DNA from: an uncultured Aquimarina sp.
GTDB taxonomy: Bacteria; Bacteroidota; Bacteroidia; Flavobacteriales; Flavobacteriaceae
Direction: 5' to 3'
DNA length: 64,000 nucleotides
NCBI RefSeq assembly: GCF_947492405.1
Contig: NZ_CANLMP010000003.1
Span: forward strand, 186,001-250,000
Shown here: positions 46,064 through 55,500 of the stretch, piece after piece
How positions within the stretch are numbered: position 1 is the first letter of the stretch
Layout of the letters: each line of letters begins with the position of its first letter
Notes under the pieces: model-generated
Seen by the model: only the letters and a program-made list of their open reading frames with translations
Told to the model about the DNA's origin: nothing
Database searches by the model: none
Position numbers and translations under genes: made by a program

Positions 46064-46087
46064 AGGGTATCTCAAAACTTGCCTGTA
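46064..46087 (+). promoter_or_regulatory. Putative ECF promoter of the 1525-residue protein gene
   Basis: AGGGTA (46064-46069), 12 bases, CCTGTA (46082-46087). The ATG is 63 bases downstream. The flanks are also similar to the 56994 site (33 of 36 positions from 46058 by my count). Confidence 0.6.
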
Positions 46088-46150
46088 CTAACTACAACGC
46101 AGAGATACTGTGTAATAATTAAAAACAAATAACTTTTAAACCCCTTTTCT

Positions 46151-49100
46151 ATGAAAAAAATACTACTATTTCTAGTGTGTTTTGTATGTACTTACCATAT
46201 TCAAGCGCAATGTGGTCCAGGACAAGATACAACCCCTCCTGTATTTGGTGATGCCGGAGACGGTTCTATGGCAAGACCTTTTCGAAGCTTAGCATCATCT
46301 GTAGTAGGTGGTGTGCCGAGTGGTCAATATTACTTTAGTTTTGATGGTAATACATTCCAGGGAGAACTGGATAATGACACCGATGGCGGTGGATGGTTAA
46401 TGATCTTAAATTATGTACATGTAGCAGGAGATAATTCAAATCTAACGATTCGTAATACAGATTTACCTTTACTAGGTTCCTCTACATTAGGTGATGATGA
46501 AGCTGGAACAGCCAATTGGGGACACTTTGGTAACCAATTAGCCGCAGCTATTGATTTTGAGGAAATGAGATTTTATGGAGTAACAACTGGGCACTCTAGA
46601 GTAATTAATTTTAAAACGAGTTACCAACGAGTACTGGATTATGTAAAAACAGGAACGGGCTCTTTTGATAGAATTAATGAAAGTGTAAATCATACAGTTT
46701 TTGCTGATCACACTGCTTTTATCCCAGCACAGGGATTTAATGAATTTAATAACCAAGGAGATTTAGCCTTAACCAATTTTCCATTTTGGGCAGCAGGAGC
46801 TTATCACTGGGGGATTCGTGGTGGTGGAAGTCGTTGGGAAGTAGATGACTTTGCAAACAATACACAAAGTACTATTCATAGAGTTTGGGTGCGTGGTGAT
46901 TTGTCACCCGCTGGTGAAAATGAGATTACCGTGCAATTAGACAATAGAGGTAACATTTCTATTACTCCTACTGATTTTGATCCCATTGCTACAGATAATT
47001 GTGGTACGGTAAACTTTAGTTTAAGTCAAACAGATTTCGATTGTACGATGTTGGGAGCAAATGTGATTCAATTGATTGCTACAGATGACCAAAACAATTC
47101 GGTTTCAATGGATGTTACGGTGAATGTAGAAGATGCAACGGGACCAGAAATTAATATTACAGCGGATTTATCGATTCCATTTGATCTGGATCCGATGACC
47201 AATACCTTTACCTTAACTCCCGCAGATTTAGGATTGACTACTCCTGATAATTGTGGATTGCAAAGTATGACAATCAGTGAAACTGATTTTGATTGTAGCT
47301 CGGTTGGATCTAGAGGTATTAGCATTACTGCAATTGATATTAATAATAACGAAACTGTACAAAATATAATAGTTAGAATTAGAGATACTATTGACCCTGT
47401 GATAAATTGTGTAGCTCCTTTTACAGTGTTTTTAGATGAGCAAGGTGAAGTAAGATTAACACCAGAAGATTTAGGTACTTTTTCTGATAATTGTTCAACG
47501 AATGCCTTTTTAAGTAGGAGTTTCTTTAATTGTTCGAATATTGGAGACAATACAGTTACCCTATTTGTTCAGGATAATTATGGTAATCAAGTGAGTTGCG
47601 ATGTCGTAGTAACTATTGATGTTGCTTGCCCTACTAATATGATTGTAGATAATAACCCTAACGAATGTGGGGCTACAATAAACTATAATAATTCAAGCTG
47701 TTATACATTGATCTCAGGATTAGATAGTGGAGAATTCTATCCATTAGGAACGACAACCAATGTTATTGAAATTACAGATGCAAGTGGTACTACTTCTCAA
47801 TGTACATTTGATGTGACTGTAAGAGACACACAAGCTCCTTTATATATAGCACAAGATCAAGTAGTAATATTGGATGCTTCAGGCACTACAATATTAACTC
47901 AGGAAGATGTAATAAGAGTTCATCCATCTGCACCTCAGTATCAAGTAGAGATTTCAGGTACTTTTGCACCAGTGGATATTAGTACCATTGGTACAGAAAT
48001 CACATTAGGAGATGATGAGTTATCGGATCCATTACCGTTCGATTTTATTTTCAATTTCTATGGAAATCAATATGCAGAATATTATATCTCATCTAATGGA
48101 TTTATCTCATTTTCTGGAGATGATGATGGATGTTGTAGTGGAGATCGACTTCCAGATACTGACGAACCTAATAATTTGATTGCCTTTGATTGGAATGATG
48201 TAGATCCTGGAAATGGTGGAACGATACGTTACGCTACCATTGGTACGGCACCAAACCGAATTGCTATTGTCGATTTTGATGCTGTAGAACATAATAACAG
48301 TAGTATAGACCCAACAACGGTACAGGTTAAAATGTTTGAATCTAATAATAGAATCGAGATCCATGCCACTAGCATTCCATCCACAGCTGTTAGTGGTCAA
48401 AGAAAAACTCAAGGTGTTGAAAACTCTGATGGAACAAGAGCAGTACCTGTACCAGGACGTAACTCTACTGTATGGTCTGCTACTAATGATTATGTGGCAT
48501 TTGTACCAAGTACAGGAGCTTATGATAATTGTGGGATTGACACTATACAAATGACAAACACAACATTTGATTGTACAAGTCTTGGTATGAATCAGGTAGA
48601 TATTACTATTACCGATGTCAATGGAAATGTATCTCAACAGACTGCTACGATTAATGTAACCACTATTGATAATACACCTCCTGCGATAATGTTGAATGGA
48701 GATAATCCACAAATGATTGAATTAGGTGATGGATATGCTGAGTTGGGAGCAACCACAGATGATGGTTCTCCTGTGATGATTGATGCTAGTGCTTTTCAGG
48801 ATGTAGTAGGAAGTTATCAGATAGTATACAGTGCAGCAGATGCTTTGTGTAATGACGCTGAAGTAATACGTATCGTGATTGTACAGGATACTACCGCACC
48901 AATCATTACACTAAATGGAGATAATCCACAAATTATAGAGTTAGGCGACGGATATACAGAATTGGGAGCAACTACAGATGATGGATCTCCTATAACCATA
49001 GATAATTCAGATTTTCAAGATGCCGTAGGAAGCTATGTGATACAGTATAATGCAACAGATGCTAATGGAAATGACGCCATAGAAGTTACGCGAATGGTGG

Positions 49101-50728
49101 AGGTTGTAGACACAACAGCACCAGTAATTACGTTGAATGGAGATAATCCACAAATTATTGAACTAGGATCTGGATATATAGAATTAGGAGCAACAACGGA
49201 TGATGGTTCTTCGGTAATTATTGATAGTTCAGATTTCGCAGATATAGTAGGAAGTTATGTAATACGTTACAATGCTGCAGATGCAAACGGAAACAGTGCT
49301 ATAGAGGTTACTAGAACTGTAAATGTAGTAGATACCACTGCACCAATGATTACCTTAATCGGAGATAATCCACAAGTAATCGAATTCGGAACAGGATATG
49401 TAGAATTAGGAGCATCGACGGATGATGGTTCTTCTGTAATGATAGATAGTTCTGATTTTCAAGATGCAGTTGGTAGTTATGTAATACGTTACAATGCTAC
49501 AGATGCTAATGGAAACGACGCCATCGAAGTTACTCGAACAGTGGAGGTGTTAGATACGACACTTCCTGTAATTACTTTGAATGGCGATAATCCACAGATT
49601 ATTGAATTCGGAACTGGATATGTAGAATTAGGAGCAACTACTGATGATGGCTCTCCTATAATGATAGATAGTTCTGATTTTCAAGATACCGTTGGAAGCT
49701 ATGTAATACGTTACAACGCCACAGATGCGAATGGCAATAATGCTATAGAAGTTACTCGATCTGTTGAAGTAGTAGATACTACAGCTCCTGTAATTACTTT
49801 AACAGGAGATAATCTACAAGTAATCGAATTGGGCGAAGGATATGCAGAATTAGGTGCTACTACAGATGATGGATCGAATATTAGAATCGATGCTTCTGGT
49901 TTTGTCGATGCGGTAGGCAGTTATGCCATTACCTATAATGCTACTGATGCTTTTGGTAATATAGCTGTGCAAGTTACCAGAACAGTAATCGTAATACCTT
50001 GTGCAATAGATGCGCTACCAGAAAACAATTTCAATATTCAGACGTCCAGTGAAACCTGTCCAGGTAAAAACAATGGAATTATTACAATCAACACTCTAGA
50101 GGAACAAGATTATATTGCAACTATCAATAACGAAACATACGCTTTTAGGTCAAATCTAGTAGTAACAGATCTAACTCCAGGAGTATATCCGGTATGTATT
50201 ACTATTGCAGGAGCACCTAATTGCGAACTCTGTTTTGAATTGGTGATTCAAGAAGGTACTATCATGACCGGAGAAACATTTATTGCCAATGAAAACGGTT
50301 TCAATAAACAAATGCAGGTTGAAATTGAAAAAGGGACTGCTCCCTTTACGGTCAGTATTAATAATGAAATTATGGGTGAGTATGCTACCAATAGTTTCTT
50401 TGTAGAGATTAAGAATGGAGACCTTGTAGAAATAACTTCTAGTCTGGTATGCGAAGGGAAATTAACAACTAAAGTAGAAGATTTATTTGAAAACATTAGC
50501 TTATATCCTAACCCTACACGTTCAAATACAACTTTAAGACTTCCTCAGATTGGAAAAAATACAATTATGATCAATATTCATAACGCTTTAGGAATGATTG
50601 TTTCCTCTAGAGAATATCATATCAACAATAGCCAGGTGATCCTACCAATGGAAAATTTATCATCAGGAGTATACTTCATTCGAATTAACGAAGGAACTAT
50701 AAAAACATTTAAGGTCATAAAAGAGTAA
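46151..50728 (+). CDS. Giant secreted multidomain adhesin-like protein with T9SS tail (1525 aa)
   Basis: Order of parts: signal peptide (about 1-20); a fibrinogen-C-like domain (about 50-255; GQYYFSFDGNTFQGELDN then DTDGGGWLMI); HYR-like repeats with conserved NCG and FDCS/T pairs (about 256-590); an inserted beta domain (about 592-786; PFDFIFNFYGNQY, YISSNGFISFSGDD) splitting one HYR unit; six Ig-like DUF5011-type repeats of 74 residues (about 840-1282); a SprB-like segment (about 1290-1370; SETCPGKNNGIITIN); and a type A T9SS tail (about 1450-1525; LYPNPTRSNTTL ... SSGVYFIRINEG). It is exported by T9SS and is probably cell-surface bound. It is the first gene after the TPR-HTH regulator, and its promoter matches fecR 3. 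The fibrinogen-like call is from motif only. Confidence 0.87.
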   Translation: MKKILLFLVCFVCTYHIQAQCGPGQDTTPPVFGDAGDGSMARPFRSLASSVVGGVPSGQYYFSFDGNTFQGELDNDTDGGGWLMILNYVHVAGDNSNLTIRNTDLPLLGSSTLGDDEAGTANWGHFGNQLAAAIDFEEMRFYGVTTGHSRVINFKTSYQRVLDYVKTGTGSFDRINESVNHTVFADHTAFIPAQGFNEFNNQGDLALTNFPFWAAGAYHWGIRGGGSRWEVDDFANNTQSTIHRVWVRGDLSPAGENEITVQLDNRGNISITPTDFDPIATDNCGTVNFSLSQTDFDCTMLGANVIQLIATDDQNNSVSMDVTVNVEDATGPEINITADLSIPFDLDPMTNTFTLTPADLGLTTPDNCGLQSMTISETDFDCSSVGSRGISITAIDINNNETVQNIIVRIRDTIDPVINCVAPFTVFLDEQGEVRLTPEDLGTFSDNCSTNAFLSRSFFNCSNIGDNTVTLFVQDNYGNQVSCDVVVTIDVACPTNMIVDNNPNECGATINYNNSSCYTLISGLDSGEFYPLGTTTNVIEITDASGTTSQCTFDVTVRDTQAPLYIAQDQVVILDASGTTILTQEDVIRVHPSAPQYQVEISGTFAPVDISTIGTEITLGDDELSDPLPFDFIFNFYGNQYAEYYISSNGFISFSGDDDGCCSGDRLPDTDEPNNLIAFDWNDVDPGNGGTIRYATIGTAPNRIAIVDFDAVEHNNSSIDPTTVQVKMFESNNRIEIHATSIPSTAVSGQRKTQGVENSDGTRAVPVPGRNSTVWSATNDYVAFVPSTGAYDNCGIDTIQMTNTTFDCTSLGMNQVDITITDVNGNVSQQTATINVTTIDNTPPAIMLNGDNPQMIELGDGYAELGATTDDGSPVMIDASAFQDVVGSYQIVYSAADALCNDAEVIRIVIVQDTTAPIITLNGDNPQIIELGDGYTELGATTDDGSPITIDNSDFQDAVGSYVIQYNATDANGNDAIEVTRMVEVVDTTAPVITLNGDNPQIIELGSGYIELGATTDDGSSVIIDSSDFADIVGSYVIRYNAADANGNSAIEVTRTVNVVDTTAPMITLIGDNPQVIEFGTGYVELGASTDDGSSVMIDSSDFQDAVGSYVIRYNATDANGNDAIEVTRTVEVLDTTLPVITLNGDNPQIIEFGTGYVELGATTDDGSPIMIDSSDFQDTVGSYVIRYNATDANGNNAIEVTRSVEVVDTTAPVITLTGDNLQVIELGEGYAELGATTDDGSNIRIDASGFVDAVGSYAITYNATDAFGNIAVQVTRTVIVIPCAIDALPENNFNIQTSSETCPGKNNGIITINTLEEQDYIATINNETYAFRSNLVVTDLTPGVYPVCITIAGAPNCELCFELVIQEGTIMTGETFIANENGFNKQMQVEIEKGTAPFTVSINNEIMGEYATNSFFVEIKNGDLVEITSSLVCEGKLTTKVEDLFENISLYPNPTRSNTTLRLPQIGKNTIMINIHNALGMIVSSREYHINNSQVILPMENLSSGVYFIRINEGTIKTFKVIKE
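48668..49996 (+). repeat. Six tandem Ig-like (DUF5011-type) repeats
   Basis: The first unit is 219 bp and five more are 222 bp (74 residues), each running from D(T/N)T-P to the next and containing GDNPQ-IE and ELGATTDDGS. They are of the same subtype as repeats 10-15 of the 1463-residue protein. Confidence 0.85.
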
Positions 50729-50737
50729 ATCAATGAG

Positions 50738-50764
50738 ATTTCTGCCTATTGTGGTAGGCAGAAA
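50738..50764 (+). terminator. Hairpin between the 1525-aa gene and the FN3-like lipoprotein gene
   Basis: The stem ATTTCTGCCTA pairs with TAGGCAGAAAT around a 5-base loop, with no good T run after it. It may stabilise or attenuate rather than fully terminate, leaving the next gene (30 bp away) in the same unit. Confidence 0.55.
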
Positions 50765-50793
50765 TTCTATTCTACTAATAAAAATATAAACAA

Positions 50794-51489
50794 ATGAAAA
50801 ACATATATATCCTTATTTTAAGTGTATTTGCACTTTCCTCTTGTAGTGATGAAGAATTTGACGTCATAGAAGTAGACAGTCTTAATATAGAAGTTATTCC
50901 TTCGATACCTCGTTTGATCTATCCTACCAATAATTTGGTGTGTACAAATTTTGATCTGGATTTTGAATGGACACCATCTACATCTGATATTTCCAATGCA
51001 TTCATATATATAATTGAAATTGCAACAGATGATACTTTTTCTAACATAGTATTTAAAACAAATACCTCTCAAAGTACAAGATCCTTTAATCTTGAGAAAG
51101 GTACTACCTACTTCTGGAGAGTAAAAGCCTTTGATACTAGAGGTTATGAAAGTAGATATACCGGTACGCAAACTTTTTTTACGGAGCCTGAAGCTGGAAT
51201 AAATAATATTCCTTATCCTCCTCAAGTTGTATTCCCTATATCAGGAGCATCTTTATCAGGAACAGCAACAACTTTGGATTGGAATACCGCAGACAGTGAT
51301 GGCGACCCATTACTATTTGATGTATACTTTGGCGAGTCCAACCCTCCTCAATTAGTTGCAGAAAATATTGATGCTTCAACATTTGATGTAGCTATTTTAG
51401 CAAATAAAACATACTATTGGAGGGTTGTTGCCAAAGACAATAATCAAGGTGTTGCCATTGGCCGAGTTTGGAATTTTAAAACAAACTAG
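50794..51489 (+). CDS. Surface lipoprotein with two FN3-like domains
   Basis: A 231-residue lipoprotein. The signal ends with FALSSC at about residue 17, and SDEEFD follows, close to the SDDFE surface-export signal of Flavobacterium. Two beta domains (about 35-125 and 133-231) each end with the FN3-like block TTYFWRVKAFD or KTYYWRVVAKDN, and each has a DFEW or TLDWN strand. The SusE-like look comes from these repeats, but no SusC/D genes are present. It is only 65 bp from the 1525-residue gene and probably co-transcribed; a role as a surface partner of that protein is inference. Confidence 0.8.
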   Translation: MKNIYILILSVFALSSCSDEEFDVIEVDSLNIEVIPSIPRLIYPTNNLVCTNFDLDFEWTPSTSDISNAFIYIIEIATDDTFSNIVFKTNTSQSTRSFNLEKGTTYFWRVKAFDTRGYESRYTGTQTFFTEPEAGINNIPYPPQVVFPISGASLSGTATTLDWNTADSDGDPLLFDVYFGESNPPQLVAENIDASTFDVAILANKTYYWRVVAKDNNQGVAIGRVWNFKTN

Positions 51490-52089
51490 AAACCTGTAAA
51501 CTTAGAGCTACTCTTTTTGATATATGTTTTAGAAGGAAAGATAGTTTTTGTGAGTTTACTATTTTGAAGTATGATTATACTGGTGTATAGCTTATAAGCT
51601 GAAAATGCTTTAAGACAGAAGTAAGAAACTACGATATTTAATTTACAATTATATGAAACCATTCCAATACATTGATTGGGGTGGTTTTTCTTTTGTAACC
51701 AAAGCATTTCTCAATTTTGATTACAGCAATTTTATATAAAAAATGGTATTAGAATATACCGGAGACGAATTTGAGTCATACTATCGAAACAGAAATGTTA
51801 GCTATTTTTTTAGTCACTGTGATACCTATATACCTTTTTGGAATCGGTCTAGAATTGCTAACAGTTTTGAAATATTGAAAGCGTAAAGAAAACATTTAGG
51901 TTAATAAAAAACTAAGAGCTTAGGGTTAATTACGAGTCTACTTTATTGAGGCACCGTAGATATGGTGTGAAATTACCTGTTTAGATGTAATAACGACTTT
52001 AAGAGTTTTTGATTAGATGTCGATTTTTAAAGATTTTGTAATTATTAGGTTTTCATATAAGTTGTTGTTTTTCAGGTTTTTGTGTTTTT

Positions 52090-52111
52090 TGTAGGGGTGT
52101 TTGTAGGGGTG
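52090..52111 (+). repeat. Operator-like pair of TGTAGGGGYG, copy B
   Basis: TGTAGGGGTG occurs at 52090-52099 and 52102-52111, starts 12 bp apart as in copy A. The -35 block of the promoter is 151 bp downstream. Confidence 0.5.
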
Positions 52112-52261
52112 CTTTTTTCTTTGAAAAGTAATACATAATATACTTTTGGGTCACCTGAATTATTAAACACTTAAAACCTATGAAACTTTTATGCATTTCT
52201 ACACGATCAGATATGAGTTTAAAATTTTTAAACCTTTTGTCGAAAAAATAAATAAAAAAAT

Positions 52262-52285
52262 AGGGTATTTCAAAATCTACCTGTA
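52262..52285 (+). promoter_or_regulatory. Putative ECF promoter upstream of the LamG protein gene
   Basis: AGGGTA (52262-52267), 12 bases, CCTGTA (52280-52285). The preceding 30 bases (AAACCTTTTRTCGAAAAA...) also match the 56962-57017 region, so a longer block was duplicated. The nearest ATG is the small ORF at 52354, and the large gene starts 268 bases downstream. Confidence 0.55.
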
Positions 52286-52353
52286 ATAGGATTAATTCAG
52301 GCGATCAAAATCGCTTAGTCATTACATAATAAACCTATAAAAGCCCCTTTAAG

Positions 52354-52461
52354 ATGAAAAAAATTACTCCTTTAGTATTAGCAACCTACTTTAATCAATT
52401 CTTCTGTAAGTTTTTGCCTTCGCGAAGTAGTATTTATTTCCAGACCACCAATACAGATTAA
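52354..52461 (+). CDS. Small ORF of 35 codons in the leader of the LamG gene, possibly a gene remnant
   Basis: ATG is preceded by GCCCCTTT-AAG, like the CCCCTT leaders of the neighbouring giant genes, and sits 68 bases after the promoter motif, the same spacing as their starts. It encodes MKKITPLVLATYFNQFF followed by a short polar tail, resembling the start of a signal peptide. It may be a leader peptide or what is left of a deleted secreted-protein gene. Translation is unproven. Confidence 0.3.
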   Translation: MKKITPLVLATYFNQFFCKFLPSRSSIYFQTTNTD

Positions 52462-52553
52462 TTTTCATCAGGTGGACATACTTGTCAAAAAAACTACTCT
52501 CTAAGAGTCACAAGAACATTTAAAAAAATCAATTCTTTTAACCCCTCTTTACT

Positions 52554-55500
52554 ATGAAACAATGCTATAAACCTACAGTGCTTTTTAGAAAATTTTATAC
52601 TACAATGCTACTTTTTTTAGTGACAGCCTTTAGTACTTTTTCCCAAATCTCCCCCGAAGCAGAGCCCAATAATACGGTTGCTGAAGCTCTTGCTTCCTCT
52701 CAGAATCGAATTTTCGAACCTACAACCCTTACAGGAACCGTTTCTTCAGGGGATGATGATTATTTCCTGATCGGCTATGACTTCTCCATGAGTTTTCCTC
52801 AGGAGTTCAGGTGGTGGGTCTATTTTGATGGTAATATACCAAATGGAATAACCGTGGAAAGAGGAGTAATTGATAGCCCTACAGGGCTTTATGCCGGAAC
52901 AGAATCTTCTTTGCAGACACCTTTTACACACTGTGGTACGTTTGAATATACTTCTTCATTTACAAATCGGTATACTTTCTTAAGAATTCGATCTACTGAT
53001 GGTTCAAGCCAGAGTTATTCTATCTCTATTAAAGAGAAAGACGCAGCAGTGACTGCATGTTTTGGTGCTGCAGCGCCTAATCAGGACGTGATTGTGCCTT
53101 GTGTAGCTCCTTCGGCAACTACACTCTCCGGAACTACGCGGACAAGTACAACCAGTCTACAACTCAATAGTTTTCCTGCTGTAAGTGGTGCAGATGGCTA
53201 TATAGTACAAATTTCTGATAACGGTACGTTTTCTAATTTATCTAATCAATATGATGAAGCCTACACTGGTACACCAAATACAGTCTTTGGAGGTTCTGGA
53301 AATCAGGTAGCAGCAAATCTTATTTCTCCTAGTGCGGTTGATGTATCCGGTTTGAGTCAAGGTACAAATTATACCTTCAAGGTGACACCTTACTCAAACT
53401 GTTTGAGTTTCTATAAAATGGGTGCTGGTATAACAACTACTCCCTCTCAGACTTGTGGTGTAGTTCCTTCAGCACCAACAAGTCTTACAGCTATTTCATC
53501 TTCACCAACATCGATTACCTTACAGTCTATTGGTGCGGCTTCTGGTGGAGCTACAGGGTATATCACTTATCTTAATGATAACAATACGTTTATAGCACCT
53601 ACTTCTATTCCTTCTGCCAACACTATCTATAATGGAACTGGGCAGCAAGCTATTAATGTAGGAAGTTCTACCTCTCCTAATACAACCATTAGCGGTACGG
53701 GAATTATTTCAGAAAATACTTATTACATGAGAAGTTATGCATACGAAACATGTGATGGCATCAATTATATAGAAACAACAGGAGTAAGTAGTTCAATAAC
53801 AATTTGCGCAGGTGCTCCTACTGGTTCTCCAACCACACTTTCATTAAATAATGTAAGTCATAGTTCGATAGATCTCGCTTCCATTTCCACTGTGGCGGAT
53901 GCGGATGGATATGTTGTATTAATAAATACAACCAATAGTTTTACAAATCCTACTGATGGAGTATTGCCAAGTGCAAATACTGTGTATGTAGGAAGTGGTG
54001 AACAAGTGGTATATGTAGGGACTTCTTCGACAATCAATACCTCAATTACGAATCTGGATAATAGTAACGGAGGAGTAACATATTATTTCAAAGCATTTGC
54101 ATACAGAAATTGTGAAAGCAATGGCTTTTTTGAATCTACCGGTGTAGAAGCTAATGCTGCCACATTAGGTGCCGTGCAGACTGTCGCTAGTGATGCTGTC
54201 TTTTTTGAAGTAGGAGATACATTTATGGATTTCAAATCTTTTACGGGAGCTGCAGGAGCGACGGGACATGTAGTCAAAATGAACACAACAAATTCTTTCA
54301 CTGCTCCAGCAGATGGAAGTGCTTCGCTACCTGGTGCAAGTACTACGTACTCAGGTGGTGAGCAAGTGGTATATGCTGGTGCATCCGTAGATCCAGATAT
54401 TCGAATATCTGGACTCTCTGCAGCTACCACGTATTACTTTACGATATATACATATTCTGAAATAGATGGTGTAATCTTTTATAATTCCACAGGTTATTCG
54501 TTTTCACAAGAAAATGTAAAACCTAGTCCAACACTAACTCTTGATGACATTACAAAAACGTACGGAGATGCTACTTTTAATGCAGTTGCTTCTTCAAATT
54601 CTGGCGGTGATCTTACGTATTCCTTAGTAAGTCAAACCAATGGAGGAAGTGCCGTGGCTACAAATGGTACAGTTACCGTAGGTAATGCAGGAACTGTAAC
54701 TATCCAAGTAGATCAAGCTGCTACTGCAAATTATAATTCTGGTGCGGTACAAGCTACAATGACAATTAATAAAGCGGATCCAATCATTCAATTTGACCCT
54801 GTTACGGTTCTCTCTGGTTCTCCTAATCAAGTACTTTCGGCAACTGCTCAAGTTGTAGGTTCAGGAGCAAGTGCTTCTACAGGTACTATTAGTTATACTA
54901 TAGAAGGTGGTGCGCCAAATGGGAATACATTATCTGGAGCTAACAATTCTGTATGGACAGTTGGCGATGGAGGTGTTTTTACCATCAGAGCTACAATTGC
55001 CGAGGATGCTAATTACAATATGGGTGTCCAGGATGCATTATTTACAGTTACAGTACCATCACCAGCACTACACTTTGAGCAAGTGGTAAACTTTACAGAT
55101 TATGATTATCTATCAGTGCCAGATGATAATTCATTAGATTTCACAGACCATTTTACTTATGAGGCATGGGTGAATTTTGAACAATTAAACGTGTCTAATG
55201 CAGGGTTTGGTTGGAGAGCACTATTTGCAAAATCCAGATATGTAGATAGCTATGGCTTAATGGTCTATGCTCCATCAAAATTAATGCGTTTTTATCATAC
55301 TGGTTTTGGAAATGGTTTTACTGATTATACTTGGTCAGATTTAACTGCTGGTAGTTGGCATCATGTTGCGGTAAAGTTGGATGGTACTAATAATAAAGCG
55401 TCTATTTTAATTGATGGTATAGAAGTAGCTTCTAGTACAGATGCTGGTACAGGTGAATTACCAACTAATGCTGAACCACTTTTAATTGGAGCAAGTAGAA

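Larger units (their letters stand above)
45586..46150 (+). promoter_or_regulatory. 565-bp regulatory region before the 1525-residue surface protein
   Basis: It holds, in order, copy 2 of CAAATAGTAAGAAGTT (45751-45766), the TGTAGGGGYG pair (45879-45900), a 20-codon ATG frame (45969-46031) that is probably not a gene, and the ECF-type promoter (46064-46087). No obvious terminator follows the TPR-HTH gene. Confidence 0.6.
51490..52553 (+). promoter_or_regulatory. 1064-bp regulatory/intergenic region before the LamG protein gene
   Basis: It holds the second TGTAGGGGYG pair (52090-52111), the ECF-type promoter (52262-52285) and a 35-codon ORF (52354-52461). The first part (51490-52080) shows no recognisable gene; a 27-codon frame at 51795-51878 would encode one hydrophobic helix (MLAIFLVTVIPIYLFGIGL) and a 47-codon frame at 51743 overlaps it, both weakly supported. 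The architecture parallels 45586-46150. Confidence 0.6.

Noticed and set aside
48107..48712. 201-codon minus-strand frame inside the 1525-residue gene
   Set aside because: It is rich in Cys, Ser, Ile and Tyr as expected from reverse-complemented codons, and matches no family.
51743..51886. 47-codon plus-strand ORF in the region after the FN3-like lipoprotein gene
   Set aside because: It overlaps another short frame encoding a hydrophobic helix, has no recognisable leader and no family resemblance; neither can be supported as a gene.
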